Positions 9,401 to 18,410 of a DNA stretch of 64,000 nt are shown here, one piece after another. The DNA is from Nocardioides sp. YIM 152315 (GTDB lineage: Bacteria; Actinomycetota; Actinomycetes; Propionibacteriales; Nocardioidaceae). Position 1 is the stretch's first letter, and every line of letters begins with the position of its first letter. The notes under the pieces are model-generated. The model saw only the letters and a list, made by a program, of their open reading frames with translations. It ran no database searches and was not told the DNA's origin. A program made the translations under genes and the position numbers. The DNA is taken from assembly GCF_029210375.1 (NCBI RefSeq), contig NZ_JARGER010000018.1, forward strand, positions 62,001-126,000, written 5' to 3'.

Positions 9401-10025
9401 GACCCTGCTCGGGCACGAGCGGGAGATGCTCGGGCTCTACGTCTCCGACCACCCGCTGCTCGGCCTCGAGCACGTCCTCTCCCAGGGCACCGACTGCACC
9501 ATCGGCCAGCTGATGCTCGACGAGGGCCGGCCCGACGGCAGCCCGATCACCGTGTCGGGCCTGGTCACCTCGGTGCAGCGCAAGATCACCAAGCGCGGTG
9601 ACGCGTGGGCGTTGGTCACCCTCGAGGACCTCGACGGCTCCATCGAGGTGCTGCTCTTCCCGAGCTCGTGGCAGCTGTGCGGCCATCTGGTCACCGACGA
9701 CGCGATCCTCACCGTGAGGGGCCGGCTGTCCCGGAGCAAGGACCAGCCCGAGATCATGGGCCAGGAGGTGACGCTGGTCGACACCACCCAGGGCCCGAGC
9801 GGGCCGGTCGTGATCAACCTGCCGCAGACCCGGGTCAACGGCAAGGTCGTCGACCACCTCAAGGAGGTCCTCGCCACCCACGCCGGCGCCACCGAGGTCC
9901 ACCTGCGCCTGCGGATGCGCGAGAAGACGGTCGTCCTCAACCTCGAGCGACACCGGGTGACGCCGAGCCCGGCGCTCTTCGCGGACCTCAAGCAGCTCCT
10001 CGGACCGGGATGCCTCACCGGATGA
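6480..10025 (+). CDS. dnaE: DNA polymerase III alpha subunit (replicative DnaE1)
   Basis: 1181 aa. N-terminal PHP domain with intact metal-site motifs (HLHVHTEYSMLDG, TDHGNLHGAFDFY, TGCLSGE, TNDTHY), so it may carry PHP proofreading exonuclease activity as described for mycobacterial DnaE1. The polymerase palm has GPGRGSGAGSIAAYAL and the catalytic PDFDIDFDD acidic cluster, followed by fingers, an HhH region and a C-terminal OB fold (about 950-1060, ITVSGLVTSVQRKITKRG). I prefer ATG 6480 (MANGSQDSFVHLH) with gaggag 12 bases upstream; ATG 6432 would add 16 residues without an RBS. Its stop overlaps the next ATG (ATGA). Confidence 0.95.
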   Translation: MANGSQDSFVHLHVHTEYSMLDGASLLDGLFGRVADLEMPAIAMTDHGNLHGAFDFYSKARKHGVKPIIGIEAYLTPGTHRSEKRRVRWGKGDAAEEGGKDVAGGGAYTHMTMWAENTAGMHNLFRLASLASLEGYYYKPRMDRELLQQYSTGIIASTGCLSGEIQTRLTLGQYDEALKAAGEFQDIFGKDNFYLELMDHGIAAERATREDLLRIAKTLDLPTIVTNDTHYTNPEDADGQDALICVASGKRLADTNRLKFDGGGYYIKSAAEMRELWADFPDACDNTLAIAERCEVEFVESTGGYMARADVPESETEESWFRKEVWRGIEARYPGDRLDQRVKDRVEMELAVISQKGYCGYYLVVADFIQWSKRNGIRVGPGRGSGAGSIAAYALSITDLCPLEHGLFFERFLNPERPSMPDFDIDFDDHRRGEVIKYVTDKYGADRVAQIATFGRLKSKAAIKDAARVLDHGFAISDRITKALPPDVMGKGVPLKDIFNAEHKRYGEGGEFRALHDSDPDVRTIFSTALGLEGQIRNWGVHAAGVIMSSAPLIDVVPIMARPQDGAIITQFDYPMCESLGLVKMDFLGLSNLHILEDALANIEANKDEHVVLEELPFDDRATYELMGRGDTLGVFQLDGGGMRALLRSMQPDQFADITAVSALYRPGPMGADSHNKYARRKNGREPIEPIHPALAEALEPVLGETYGLIVYQEQVMAIAQVLAGFTLGAADNLRRAMGKKKKEELDKQYAGFQAGMLERGFPQAAIDKLWEILLPFSDYAFNKSHSAAYGVITYWTAYLKANYPAEYMAALLTSARDDKDKMAIYLNECRRMKIQVLPPDVNESAHNFTPVGRDIRFGLTAIRNVGSNVVDGIVAARAEQGRYDDFNDFLKKVPAQVCNKRVIESLVKAGAFDDMKHKRRALVAIHETAVDQYVDIKRNEAIGQDSLFGGLDDDGSGFGVSVSIPDIDDWDKMTLLGHEREMLGLYVSDHPLLGLEHVLSQGTDCTIGQLMLDEGRPDGSPITVSGLVTSVQRKITKRGDAWALVTLEDLDGSIEVLLFPSSWQLCGHLVTDDAILTVRGRLSRSKDQPEIMGQEVTLVDTTQGPSGPVVINLPQTRVNGKVVDHLKEVLATHAGATEVHLRLRMREKTVVLNLERHRVTPSPALFADLKQLLGPGCLTG

Positions 10026-10555
10026 CGCGGCGGCTGGGGGTGCAGCTGGCGCTCGTCGTGGTCGTGCTGGCGCTGGCGGGTGCGCTGGCCGGCGTGGTCT
10101 GGGAGTGGGCGTGGAGCCCGACCATCGGCGTCGTGGTCGACCACCAGTGGACGGCCGGCGACGCCCTCGGCCTCCAGCACCAGTTCTCCGGCACCGGCTG
10201 GTACGTCGTGGTCGCCGTGGTCGCCGGCCTGGTCGCCGGCATCGCGGTCACGCTCCTGGCCGACCGGGTGCCGCTGCTGACCCTCGCCGCGGTCGTGATC
10301 GGCTCCGCTCTCGCCGCCTGGGTGATGCTGGTGGTCGGCTCGGCGCTCGGCCCACCGGACCCCGACACCGCGGCACGGACCGCCGACGACGGGACCCGCC
10401 TGCCGGACCACCTCGCCGTCTCCGGTCGCAGTCCGTTCATCGCGTTCCCGGTGGGGGCGCTGCTGGGCCTGGTGCTCGTGTTCATCGGACTGTCGTCCCG
10501 TGTTCCCACGTCCGGGGCTGTGGACAGCGCACCGAGCGCCGAGCCGACTGGCTAG
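10022..10555 (+). CDS. Four-segment membrane protein of unknown function (possibly DUF2567)
   Basis: 177 aa with hydrophobic segments at about 7-27, 63-82, 86-108 and 145-163, and an extracytoplasmic loop WSPTIGVVVDHQWTAGDALG between the first two. The GPPDP motif follows the third segment. It reminds me of the DUF2567 family, but I cannot confirm that. ATG 10022 overlaps the dnaE stop (ATGA); an ATG 12 bases upstream is the alternative. Coupled to dnaE only by position; no role in replication is implied. Confidence 0.6.
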   Translation: MTRRLGVQLALVVVVLALAGALAGVVWEWAWSPTIGVVVDHQWTAGDALGLQHQFSGTGWYVVVAVVAGLVAGIAVTLLADRVPLLTLAAVVIGSALAAWVMLVVGSALGPPDPDTAARTADDGTRLPDHLAVSGRSPFIAFPVGALLGLVLVFIGLSSRVPTSGAVDSAPSAEPTG

Positions 10556-10558
10556 TCT
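10553..10558 (+). promoter_or_regulatory. Candidate -10 box for the DUF3352 gene, overlapping the upstream stop
   Basis: TAGTCT overlaps the TAG stop of the preceding gene. A start near 10565 would give a leader of about 44 bases with the RBS gaaggg (10596-10601) before the ATG at 10609. No clear -35. Confidence 0.35.
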
Positions 10559-10608
10559 GCAGGCACCTCGACGGCACCCGCCGCCGACCGAGCGCGAAGG
10601 GTGTGCCG

Positions 10609-12234
10609 ATGTCCTACGACCCGCCGTCCGGCCCCCCGCCGTCGGGCCCGCCGTCGGGTGGGGCGGCCGAGACCCTCGACAGCGGCGACGGCGCACCACG
10701 ACCCTCCGGGCGCGGCCGGCGTACGACCGTGCTCGCGGCGGTCGGCGCCGCGGCTGTCGTGGTCGCCGGCGGCGCGGCCTGGGCCGCGTGGTCGTTCTTC
10801 GCGACGGGTGCTCAGCCGGCCGAGGCGCTGCCGGACTCGACGATCGCCTACGCCAGCGTCGACCTCGACCCGAGCGGCGGCCAGAAGATCGCCGCGTTGC
10901 GCACCCTCTCGAGGTTCCCGGCGTTCGACGACGTCGTCGGCCTGGACGCCGACGACGACGTACGCCGGTGGATCTTCGACCAGATGCGCGACGTGGTCGC
11001 GTGCGAGGGTCTCGACTACGACGAGGACGTCGAGCCGTGGCTGGGAGACCGGTTCGCCGTGGCCGCCGTCGACACGGGCGGTGAGGAGCCGACACCGGTC
11101 TTCGTCCTGCAGGTGACCGACGAGGACCGTGCCGAGACCGGGCTGTCGGCGATCCGCGAGTGCGCTGGCAGCGAGGACAACGGGGCCTGGGTGATCCGCG
11201 ACGGCTGGGCGCTGCTCGCCGAGGACCAGGACGTCGTCGACGGCGTCGCCGACGACGCGGCCGACGCCGCGCTGGCGGACGACGACGACTTCCGGCACTG
11301 GACGGACGAGGCCGGAGACGGCGGCATCGTCGCGCTCTACGCCGCGCCCGAGGTCGGGGCGGTCCTCGCCGAGGAGCTGACGAGCCTCGACGACCTCACG
11401 ACGGGCGGGGAGATCGTGCCCGAGGAGATCGTGCCCGAAAAGAGTGCGCAGGTCCTGGAGGACTTCGGCGGCGCGGCGGCGACGCTGCGCTTCGACGACG
11501 GCGGCGTGGAGCTCGAGGTGGCCGCCGACGCCGGTGCCACCGGCTCGGTCGCGCGCGGCGACGCCGCAGGCGACGCGGTGGCGTCGCTGCCCGAGGGCAC
11601 GGTCGCGGCGCTCGGGCTCAGCCTGGGCGACGGCTGGTTCGACGACCTTCTCTCGCAGGCGGCCGCGCTGAGCGGACGGTCCGCTGACGAGCTGGTCGCG
11701 CGGGCGAACGAGGAGCTGGGGATCGACCTGCCCGACGACGTCGAGACGCTCGCCGGCGAGGCGATCGCCCTGGCGGTCGACGCCGACTTCGACCCGGCGA
11801 CCCTGTCCCTGGGTCTCGGGGAGCCCGGCCCGGAGGCCTCGCTCGGGGTCGGGGTGAAGGTCCTCGGCGACCCCGACGGCATCGACGGCGTCCTCGACAA
11901 GGTCCGGGCCGTGGCGTCGGGCGCGGACGGCGGGCTCCTCGACAGCGATGCGGGTGACGACGCGGTCGCGATCGGTCCGGACCCCGACTACCGCACCCGG
12001 CTCCTCGGCGACGAGGGACTCGGCAGCACCGACGCCTTCGAGCACGTCGTGGAGCACCGCGACGACGCCACCGCCGTGCTCTTCCTCGACGTCGACGGCG
12101 CCGACTGGCTGTCCGGGCTCTTCGGTGACGACGCCGAGGTGCGCGACAACCTCGAGCCGCTCGAGGCCCTGGGTCTGAACGCCTGGCTGGACGGCGACAC
12201 GACCCACGCCATCCTCGAGATCACCTCCGACTGA
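10609..12234 (+). CDS. DUF3352-type membrane-anchored protein
   Basis: 541 aa. A Pro/Gly/Ser-rich cytoplasmic N-terminus (1-38) precedes a single membrane anchor (about 40-62, Ala/Val-rich) and a large, very acidic exported domain. The start of that domain, ALPDSTIAYASVDLDPSGGQKIA, matches my memory of DUF3352 proteins; long Asp/Glu-rich runs and repeated halves (two similar LPE/SLP-type blocks) follow. No catalytic motif is visible. Its 3' end overlaps the convergent ybaK-like gene by 14 bases. The function of the family is unknown to me. Confidence 0.7.
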   Translation: MSYDPPSGPPPSGPPSGGAAETLDSGDGAPRPSGRGRRTTVLAAVGAAAVVVAGGAAWAAWSFFATGAQPAEALPDSTIAYASVDLDPSGGQKIAALRTLSRFPAFDDVVGLDADDDVRRWIFDQMRDVVACEGLDYDEDVEPWLGDRFAVAAVDTGGEEPTPVFVLQVTDEDRAETGLSAIRECAGSEDNGAWVIRDGWALLAEDQDVVDGVADDAADAALADDDDFRHWTDEAGDGGIVALYAAPEVGAVLAEELTSLDDLTTGGEIVPEEIVPEKSAQVLEDFGGAAATLRFDDGGVELEVAADAGATGSVARGDAAGDAVASLPEGTVAALGLSLGDGWFDDLLSQAAALSGRSADELVARANEELGIDLPDDVETLAGEAIALAVDADFDPATLSLGLGEPGPEASLGVGVKVLGDPDGIDGVLDKVRAVASGADGGLLDSDAGDDAVAIGPDPDYRTRLLGDEGLGSTDAFEHVVEHRDDATAVLFLDVDGADWLSGLFGDDAEVRDNLEPLEALGLNAWLDGDTTHAILEITSD

Positions 12235-12712
12235 CCGGGGCCACCACGGCGTCGACGATCGCCACGAGGTCGGCCGGCGCGATCTCGAGGTCGAGCCCCC
12301 GCCGGCCGGCGGAGACGAAGATCGTCTCGAAGGCCTCGGCGGACTCGTCGAGCACGGTCGGGTGCCGCCGCTTCTGCCCGATCGGGGAGATGCCGCCCGC
12401 GACGTACCCCGTCGCCCGCTCGGCCGCCGCGAGGTCGGCCATCGCGGCCCTGCTGCCCCCCAGTGCGCGGGCCAGCGCCTTGAGATCGAGCTGCCCGGAG
12501 ACGGGGACGACCCCGACCGAGAGCGCTGCGTCGACGCACGCCAGGAGCGTCTTGAAGACCCGCGCCGGGTCCAGCCCGAGTGCCTCCGCGGCCTCGAGCC
12601 CGTAGGAGCTCGCGCGCGGGTCGTGGGCGTACTCGTGCAGCGTGTACGCGATGCCGGCCTGCGTGAGCGCGACGGTGGCGGGGGTGCCGCCGGGGGACTT
12701 CCTCTTCGCCAC
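12221..12712 (-). CDS. ybaK: YbaK/EbsC family Cys-tRNA(Pro)/aminoacyl-tRNA deacylase
   Basis: 163 aa, normal for YbaK. Trans-editing enzyme that hydrolyses mischarged tRNA such as Cys-tRNA(Pro). Motifs: TPATVALTQAGIAYTLHEY near the start, FKTLLACVD with the conserved FKTL, the basic patch of the substrate pocket, GYVAGGISPIGQK (the GG-SP(I/L)G motif of the family) and the C-terminal LEIAPADLVAI. The ATG at 12712 gives the classical MAKRK-type start. It converges on the DUF3352 gene with a 14-base overlap of coding ends. Confidence 0.88.
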   Translation of the reverse strand: MAKRKSPGGTPATVALTQAGIAYTLHEYAHDPRASSYGLEAAEALGLDPARVFKTLLACVDAALSVGVVPVSGQLDLKALARALGGSRAAMADLAAAERATGYVAGGISPIGQKRRHPTVLDESAEAFETIFVSAGRRGLDLEIAPADLVAIVDAVVAPVSRR

Positions 12713-12795
12713 GGGTGGTCTCCTCGGTCGGCGCCGACTCTCGTCTCACCGGAATTCGACGCGCTCTCGCGCGTTCCTCGCCGGCGCTGTGGCCT

Positions 12796-13461
12796 TCAGT
12801 TCGGGGACCACCGGGTGCGGGCGACCTCGGTGGCCGGCAGGGACGGGATCACGTTCATCGCGCGCAGCTCGGTGCGCAGCAGGTCGGTGAGCAGCACCAG
12901 CCGATCGGTCGCGTCCTCCGCCTCCAGCAGCGACTGCCGCTCGGACATCGGCAGCGGGGCGAGAGCGGCCAGGGTCCAGGAGAGGTACGTCGGGTCGCGG
13001 GGAAGCGTGCCCTCGTACGGGTCGCTGCGCAGCTCGGTCAGCGCCGCCCGGTAGGCCACGAACGCCGCGCGGGCCCGCTCCAGCACCTCGTCCGGCACCG
13101 CCTGCGTGGCGTCCGGCCGGTCGACGACGTGCCCGACCGGGAACGCGCCTCCGGTCTCGAGCCGGTGCAGCTCGATCCGCTCCATCCCGACGGCCACGAC
13201 GTCGAAGGTGCCGTCGGGGTTGCTCTCGACGTCGGTGAGCTGGAGCCGGCAGCCGACCCGGTAGAGCGACTGCGCGCCGTGGTCGCCGACCTCGTAGCCC
13301 TCGCGGATGCCGACCGACCCGAACACCCGCTCCGCCGGGTCGTCGACGCGGAGCAGGTGGTGCACCAGCGCCCGGTAGCGGTCCTCGAACACGTGCAACG
13401 GCACGCTGAGACCCGGGAAGAGCACCGCGTTCAACGGGAACATCGGCAGCGTGTCGGGCAC
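12796..13461 (-). CDS. Lon N-terminal (LON substrate-binding) domain protein
   Basis: 221 aa made only of a Lon-N domain: LPMFPLNAVLFPGLSVPLHVFEDRYR (the family's hallmark, read in two parts), RVGCRLQLTDVE and SLLEAEDATDRL near the C-terminus. There is no ATPase or protease part, so it is a free-standing substrate-binding protein like those common in actinobacteria. I chose GTG 13461 because it immediately precedes the conserved start and because a -10 box lies 6 bases upstream (leaderless mRNA). A longer open frame upstream to 13728 is spurious and overlaps hisD. Confidence 0.85.
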   Translation of the reverse strand: MPDTLPMFPLNAVLFPGLSVPLHVFEDRYRALVHHLLRVDDPAERVFGSVGIREGYEVGDHGAQSLYRVGCRLQLTDVESNPDGTFDVVAVGMERIELHRLETGGAFPVGHVVDRPDATQAVPDEVLERARAAFVAYRAALTELRSDPYEGTLPRDPTYLSWTLAALAPLPMSERQSLLEAEDATDRLVLLTDLLRTELRAMNVIPSLPATEVARTRWSPN

Positions 13462-13467
13462 GGGACC

Positions 13468-13473
13468 AACGTA
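13468..13473 (-). promoter_or_regulatory. -10 box for a leaderless Lon-N gene
   Basis: On the minus strand TACGTT ends 6 bases before GTG 13461, so transcription should begin at or next to the start codon. No RBS is present. Confidence 0.5.
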
Positions 13474-13702
13474 GCCCCGCGCAGCGGGGACCGTGCGACG
13501 GGACGCGCTGAGCACCCTCCACCAGTCCCGGTTGCTCCGACCACCGGCTTCCGCGACTACAGCGCGGAGCTCCTCGATCCGCAGCTGATCATCACCGTCG
13601 CCCTCGACGACTGCACAGGACTGCACCGACGGCAACGCCGACGAGCTCGCCGCGGGGGAGTCCACCGGTCGTCGCGGTTCGGGTCGAGCGGTCTCGCGCT
13701 CG

Positions 13703-13708
13703 TAGAAT
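13703..13708 (+). promoter_or_regulatory. -10 box of the his operon, leaderless start
   Basis: TAGAAT ends 6 bases before the hisD ATG at 13715, so the mRNA likely begins at the start codon with no 5' leader. That leaves no room for a leader-peptide attenuator or T-box upstream of hisD. The rest of the 253-base gap to the Lon-N gene shows nothing else I can name. Confidence 0.6.
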
Positions 13709-13714
13709 CGAGGC

Positions 13715-15016
13715 ATGATCCAGCGCATCGACCTGCGGGAGGTCGACCGTTCCGGAGTCGACTACCGCGCAGCCGTGCCCCGCGCCGACTTCGACGTCGA
13801 GGCCGCGGTGCCGGCGGTGCATGCGATCTGCGAGGAGGTCCGCACCCGCGGGCTGGCCGCGATCCGGGAGTACGCCGAGCGGTTCGACGGCGTGGTCGTC
13901 GACGACATCCGCGTCGCGCCCGAGACGATCCGGCAGGCGCTGGCCGACGTCGACCCGGCCATCCGCGCCGGCCTCGAGGAGTCGATCCGTCGGCTGCGCG
14001 CGACCTGCGCCAACGAGCTGGAGCAGGACGCCGTCACCGAGCTCGGTCCCGGCGCCCGGGTGACCCACCGCAAGGTGCCGGTCGACCGGGTCGGTCTCTA
14101 CGTGCCCGGCGGCCTCGCGCCGCTGGTCTCGAGCGTGCTGATGAACGTCGTCCCGGCCCAGACCGCGGGCGTCGGCTCGATCGCACTGTCGAGCCCGCCC
14201 CAGAAGGAGTTCGGCGGCTCGGTGCACCCGACGATCCTGGCCGCGTGCGCGCTGCTCGGCGTCGAGGAGGTCTACGCCGTCGGAGGCGCCCAGGCGATCG
14301 CGATGTTCGCCTACGGCGTCGGCCCGTGCGCCAAGGTCGACCTGGTCACCGGCCCCGGCAACATCTACACGGTCACGGCCAAGCGACTGCTCAAGGGGCA
14401 GGTCGGCATCGACTCCGAGGCCGGCCCGACCGAGATCGCGATCCTGGCCGACGACACCGCGGACGCGGCGTACGTCGCCGCCGACCTGATCAGCCAGGCC
14501 GAGCACGACCCGCTGGCGGCGTCGGTGCTGGTCACCTCCAGCGAGCGGCTCGCCGCCGACGTCGAGGCCGAGCTCGACAAGCAGGTGTCGGTGACCAGGC
14601 ACGTCGAGCGGATCCGCACCAGCCTCTCCGGGCCGCAGTCGGGCATCGTCATGGTCGCCGACCTCGAGCAGGGCCTCGACGTCGTCAACGCCTACGCCGC
14701 CGAGCACCTCGAGATCCACACCGAGGACGCCCCGGCCCGGGCCGCGAGGGTGCGCAACGCCGGCGCGATCTTCGTCGGCCCGTACGCGCCCGTCAGCCTG
14801 GGCGACTACTGCGCCGGCTCCAACCACGTGCTGCCTACCGGCGGCTGCGCCTGCCACAGCAGCGGGCTGTCGGTGCGCGCCTTCACGAAGTCGGTGCACG
14901 TCGTCGACTACTCGCGTGACGCGCTCGCCGAGGTCGCCGACCACGTCGTCACGCTGGCCGAGGCGGAGGACCTGCCGGGCCACGGCGCCGCGGTCCGGGT
15001 GCGGTTCCGGTCATGA
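13715..15016 (+). CDS. hisD: Histidinol dehydrogenase
   Basis: 433 aa. Zn-dependent enzyme for the last two steps of histidine synthesis (histidinol to histidine, NAD+). Motifs: VGLYVPGG near residue 130, [16 protein letters not shown] (NAD region), [19 protein letters not shown] (catalytic Glu and Zn-binding His), and [13 protein letters not shown] near the C-terminus (Zn ligands). First gene of the operon; it ends in an ATGA overlap with hisC. Expression probably starts from the leaderless promoter just upstream. Confidence 0.96.
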   Translation: MIQRIDLREVDRSGVDYRAAVPRADFDVEAAVPAVHAICEEVRTRGLAAIREYAERFDGVVVDDIRVAPETIRQALADVDPAIRAGLEESIRRLRATCANELEQDAVTELGPGARVTHRKVPVDRVGLYVPGGLAPLVSSVLMNVVPAQTAGVGSIALSSPPQKEFGGSVHPTILAACALLGVEEVYAVGGAQAIAMFAYGVGPCAKVDLVTGPGNIYTVTAKRLLKGQVGIDSEAGPTEIAILADDTADAAYVAADLISQAEHDPLAASVLVTSSERLAADVEAELDKQVSVTRHVERIRTSLSGPQSGIVMVADLEQGLDVVNAYAAEHLEIHTEDAPARAARVRNAGAIFVGPYAPVSLGDYCAGSNHVLPTGGCACHSSGLSVRAFTKSVHVVDYSRDALAEVADHVVTLAEAEDLPGHGAAVRVRFRS

Positions 15017-16104
15017 GCTTCCCCCCGATCCGGGAGGAGCTGCGGGGTCTCGAGCCGTACGGCGCGCCACAGCTCGACGTCCCGGTCCGGCTCAACACCA
15101 ACGAGAACCCCTACGGCCCGAGCGAGGCCTGCGCCGACGACATCGCGGCCGCCGTGCGTGCCGCCGCGCTGACGCTCAACCGCTACCCCGACCGCGAGCA
15201 CGTCGCGCTGCGCACCGCGCTCGCGGCGTACCTCTCCCGCGACACGCCGCACGGCGTCTCCGTCGAGCAGGTGTGGGCGGCCAACGGCTCCAACGAGGTG
15301 ATGCTGCAGCTGCTGCAGGCCTTCGGCGGCCCGGGGCGGACGGCGATGAGCTTCGCGCCGACGTACTCGATGTATCCCGAGTACGCCCGTGACACCTCCA
15401 CCGCCTGGGTCCAGGGTCGGCGGGCCGAGGACTTCGGCCTCGACCTCGATGCCGCCCGCGAGGCGGTCGAGCGCGAGCGGCCGAGCGTCGTGCTGCTGCC
15501 GAGTCCCAACAACCCGACCGGCACCGCGCTGCCGCCCGAGGCGGTCGGCCTGCTGTGCAAGGCCGCAGGCGATGGTCTGGTGGTGGTCGACGAGGCGTAC
15601 GGCGAGTTCCGCCGCGAAGGCGTCCCGAGCGCGGTCGAGCTGCTGCCGGCGCACCGCAACCTGGTCGTCACCCGCACGATGAGCAAGGCGTTCGCGGCCG
15701 CCGGGCTGCGACTTGGCTACCTCGCTGCGGACCCGGCGATCTGCGACGCGATCCGCGTCGTGCGCCTGCCCTACCACCTCTCCGCGGTCACCCAGGCGAC
15801 CGCGCTGGCGGCGCTGGAGCACGCCCCCGAGCTGCTCGGGAAGGTCGACGAGCTGCGCGCCGGGCGGGACCGCACCGTCGACTGGCTGCGCGCGCAGGGC
15901 CTGACCGTTGCGGAGAGCGACGCGAACTTCGCGTTGTTCGGCACGTTCGCCGACCGGCATGCTGTGTGGCAGGGGCTGCTCGACCGGGGCGTGCTGATCC
16001 GGGAGGTCGGTCCCGACGGGTGGCTCCGGGTGTCGATCGGGACGCCGGAGGAGATGCAGGCTTTCGAGGACGCGACGTCCGCAGTCATGGAGGAGATGTC
16101 ATGA
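15013..16104 (+). CDS. hisC: Histidinol-phosphate aminotransferase
   Basis: 363 aa, fold-type I PLP enzyme that converts imidazole-acetol phosphate and glutamate to histidinol phosphate. Motifs: [11 protein letters not shown] (substrate site), [17 protein letters not shown] (PLP pyridine-N Asp) and the Schiff-base lysine K225 in [15 protein letters not shown]. Overlaps hisD by ATGA and hisB by ATGA, so translation is coupled along hisD-hisC-hisB. Confidence 0.95.
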   Translation: MSFPPIREELRGLEPYGAPQLDVPVRLNTNENPYGPSEACADDIAAAVRAAALTLNRYPDREHVALRTALAAYLSRDTPHGVSVEQVWAANGSNEVMLQLLQAFGGPGRTAMSFAPTYSMYPEYARDTSTAWVQGRRAEDFGLDLDAAREAVERERPSVVLLPSPNNPTGTALPPEAVGLLCKAAGDGLVVVDEAYGEFRREGVPSAVELLPAHRNLVVTRTMSKAFAAAGLRLGYLAADPAICDAIRVVRLPYHLSAVTQATALAALEHAPELLGKVDELRAGRDRTVDWLRAQGLTVAESDANFALFGTFADRHAVWQGLLDRGVLIREVGPDGWLRVSIGTPEEMQAFEDATSAVMEEMS

Positions 16105-16709
16105 GCAGGACCGGACGCATCGAGCGGCAGACCAGCGAGTCGAAGGTGCTCGTCGAGGTCGACCTCGACGGCTCGGGCCGCCACGACGTCTCCACCGGCA
16201 TCGGCTTCTACGACCACATGCTGACGGCCTTCGCGCGGCACAGCCTGGTCGACCTGACCGTGCAGTCCGAGGGCGACCACTGGATCGACGCGCACCACAC
16301 CACCGAGGACACCGCGATCGCCCTCGGGCAGGCGCTGCGCCAGGCGCTCGGCGACAAGCAGGGCATCCGGCGCTTCGGCGACGCGACCGTGCCGCTCGAC
16401 GAGGCACTCGTGCAGGCGGTCGTCGACGTGTCCGGGCGGCCCTACTGCGTGCACAGCGGCGAGCCCGAGGGGCAGCAGTACGTCCAGCTGGGGGGCTCGA
16501 CGCCGGCCTACCTCGGCTCGCTGACCCAGCACGTCTTCGAGTCGATCGCCTTCCACGGCCACCTCGCGCTGCACGTGCGGGTGCTGGCCGGCCGCGAGCC
16601 GCACCACATCGTGGAGACCCAGTTCAAGGCGTTCGCCCGGGCGTTCCGCGACGCCGTCGCGCTCGACCCGCGCGAGACCGGCATCCCCTCGACCAAGGGC
16701 GCGCTCTGA
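16101..16709 (+). CDS. hisB: Imidazoleglycerol-phosphate dehydratase
   Basis: 202 aa, monofunctional (no phosphatase domain), the usual actinobacterial form. Mn-dependent dehydration of IGP. Two family signatures with metal-binding histidines: [13 protein letters not shown] and the [14 protein letters not shown] block, then [14 protein letters not shown] and [19 protein letters not shown] 16101 overlaps the hisC stop. Confidence 0.95.
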   Translation: MSRTGRIERQTSESKVLVEVDLDGSGRHDVSTGIGFYDHMLTAFARHSLVDLTVQSEGDHWIDAHHTTEDTAIALGQALRQALGDKQGIRRFGDATVPLDEALVQAVVDVSGRPYCVHSGEPEGQQYVQLGGSTPAYLGSLTQHVFESIAFHGHLALHVRVLAGREPHHIVETQFKAFARAFRDAVALDPRETGIPSTKGAL

Positions 16710-16726
16710 GCATCCAGCCCCGCGTC

Positions 16727-17344
16727 GTGGTCCTCGACTACGGGTCGGGGAACCTCCGCTCCGCCGTGCGCGCGGTCGAGCGTGCCGGTGCCGAGGTCAC
16801 GCTCACGAGCGACTTCGACACGGCGCTGGCGGCCGACGGCCTCGTCGTACCCGGCGTCGGAGCCTTCGCCGCCTGCATGCGGGGCCTGCGCGCCATCAAG
16901 GGCGAGCGGATCATCGGGCGCCGGCTCGCCGGTGGCCGGCCGGTGCTCGGCATCTGCGTCGGCATGCAGATCCTCTTCGCGCGCGGTGTGGAGCACGGCG
17001 TGGAGACCGAGGGCTGCGACGAGTGGCCGGGCGTCGTCGAGCGGCTCCAGTCGCCGGTCGTGCCGCACATGGGCTGGAACACCGTCGAGGCGCCGTCCGG
17101 CACGACGCTCTTCGCCGGCCTCGAGCACGAGCGGTTCTACTTCGTGCACTCGTACGCCGTGCGCGACTGGACCCTCGTCACCAACGACCGCACCCGCGCG
17201 CCGCTGGTGACCTGGGCCGAGCACGGCGGCGACCGGTTCGTGGCGGCCGTGGAGAACGGCCCGCTGAGCGCGACCCAGTTCCACCCCGAGAAGTCGGGCG
17301 ACGCCGGCGCGGCCCTCTTCCACAACTGGGTGACGTCACTGTGA
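16727..17344 (+). CDS. hisH: Imidazole glycerol phosphate synthase, glutamine amidotransferase subunit
   Basis: 205 aa from GTG 16727. Class I amidotransferase that feeds ammonia to HisF. Triad: nucleophilic Cys in [11 protein letters not shown], and His/Glu in [10 protein letters not shown]. The N-terminus [12 protein letters not shown] starts directly at the first beta strand with no RBS. A CTG at 16706, in frame and overlapping the hisB TGA exactly as the ATGA junctions of this operon do, would add seven residues (LSIQPRV) and give a more normal N-terminus; the true start may be that non-canonical codon. It ends in a GTGA overlap with the next gene. Confidence 0.9.
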   Translation: MVLDYGSGNLRSAVRAVERAGAEVTLTSDFDTALAADGLVVPGVGAFAACMRGLRAIKGERIIGRRLAGGRPVLGICVGMQILFARGVEHGVETEGCDEWPGVVERLQSPVVPHMGWNTVEAPSGTTLFAGLEHERFYFVHSYAVRDWTLVTNDRTRAPLVTWAEHGGDRFVAAVENGPLSATQFHPEKSGDAGAALFHNWVTSL

Positions 17345-17670
17345 GCAAGGAGCGGGCCCGCCGTCGCGCCGAGCGCGAGGCCGCGGCGGCCGCCCTGGCC
17401 ACGGCTCGGGCCGCCGAGGCCGAGCGCAAGCGGCGCCGCGACGCCCGTGTGCGGGCGCTGACCAGGTGGGTGCCGCGGGGGACCGGTCGCCAGACGGGCA
17501 TGCTCGCCGAGCGGCGGCGCACCCGCACCCGCCTGCTGATCGTCGCCGTCGTCGCGGTGAACGTGCTCGTCTGGCTCGCCTCCGGCGACTGGGCCCTGCG
17601 GGCCGTCGCCCTGCTGCTGAGCGTGCTCGTCGCGCCCCTCCTGCACATCCTGCTGACCAGTGGAAAGTGA
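17341..17670 (+). CDS. Small basic membrane protein inside the his operon
   Basis: 109 aa. Residues 1-65 are Arg/Ala/Glu-rich and likely helical (many [17 protein letters not shown] runs); residues 67-107 hold two hydrophobic segments ([15 protein letters not shown] and [16 protein letters not shown]). GTG 17341 overlaps the hisH stop (GTGA) and the stop lies 5 bases before the priA ATG, so it is translated as part of the operon. I do not recognise the family; a small membrane protein at this place occurs in related genomes as far as I recall. No role in histidine synthesis is indicated. Confidence 0.75.
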   Translation: MSKERARRRAEREAAAAALATARAAEAERKRRRDARVRALTRWVPRGTGRQTGMLAERRRTRTRLLIVAVVAVNVLVWLASGDWALRAVALLLSVLVAPLLHILLTSGK

Positions 17671-17675
17671 AGTCC

Positions 17676-18410
17676 ATGTCTGACCACCTCGAGCTGCTCC
17701 CCGCCGTCGACATCACCGAGGGCCGTGCGGTCCAGCTCGCCCAGGGCGTCGCCGGCTCCGAGCGCGTGTACGGCGACCCGGTGGCCGCCGCGATGCGCTG
17801 GCAGGACGCCGGCGCGGAGTGGATCCACCTGGTCGACCTCGACGCGGCCTTCGGGCGCGGCTCCAACCGCGAGCTCCAGGCGCGGATCGTCGGCGCGCTC
17901 GACGTCCAGGTCGAGATGAGCGGCGGGATCCGCGACGACGAGTCGCTGACGGCCGCGCTGGCGACCGGCTGCCGGCGGGTCAACATCGGCACCGCGGCGC
18001 TCGAGCAGCCCGAGTGGTGCGCCCGGGTCATCGCCGAGCACGGCGACCGGGTCGCGATCGGCCTCGACGTACGCGGCCGCACGCTCGCCGCACGCGGCTG
18101 GACGCAGGACGGCGGCGACCTCTACGAGACGCTCGCCCGGCTCGACTCCGAGGGCTGCGCGCGGTACGTCGTCACCGACGTCAACAAGGACGGCATGCTC
18201 GCCGGGCCCAACCTGCAGCTGCTGCGCGAGGTCTGCGCCGCCACCTCCGCGCCGGTGGTCGCGTCGGGCGGCGTGACCACGCTCGACGACATCCGCGCCC
18301 TGATGGCCCTCGTCCCCGAGGGCGTCGAGGGCGCGATCGCGGGCACGGCCCTCTACGAGGGCCGGTTCACCCTCGAGGACGCGCTGGCGCTCACGAGGGG
18401 CAGGCAGTGA
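17676..18410 (+). CDS. priA: Bifunctional HisA/TrpF isomerase PriA
   Basis: 244 aa TIM barrel. N-terminal [14 protein letters not shown] with the catalytic Asp (D12) and the later [15 protein letters not shown] with the second acid. Phosphate loops: EMSGGIRDD and [10 protein letters not shown]. In most actinobacteria this protein serves both as HisA (ProFAR isomerase) and TrpF (PRA isomerase). That reading is supported here by a trp cluster (trpC, trpB, trpA) without trpF. ATG 17676 has ggaaagtgaag upstream. GTGA overlap with hisF. Confidence 0.9.
   Translation: MSDHLELLPAVDITEGRAVQLAQGVAGSERVYGDPVAAAMRWQDAGAEWIHLVDLDAAFGRGSNRELQARIVGALDVQVEMSGGIRDDESLTAALATGCRRVNIGTAALEQPEWCARVIAEHGDRVAIGLDVRGRTLAARGWTQDGGDLYETLARLDSEGCARYVVTDVNKDGMLAGPNLQLLREVCAATSAPVVASGGVTTLDDIRALMALVPEGVEGAIAGTALYEGRFTLEDALALTRGRQ

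Noticed and set aside
6426..9953. 1175-aa open frame antisense to dnaE
   Set aside because: No recognisable motif; every codon is the complement of an obvious dnaE gene.
12715..13714. Long plus-strand open frames over the Lon-N gene and before hisD
   Set aside because: Arg/Pro-rich composition typical of shadow frames, and the opposite strand has a clear Lon-N domain.
13462..13714. A His leader peptide or T-box upstream of hisD
   Set aside because: The -10 box sits 6 bases before the hisD ATG; there is no leader RNA to carry an attenuator.
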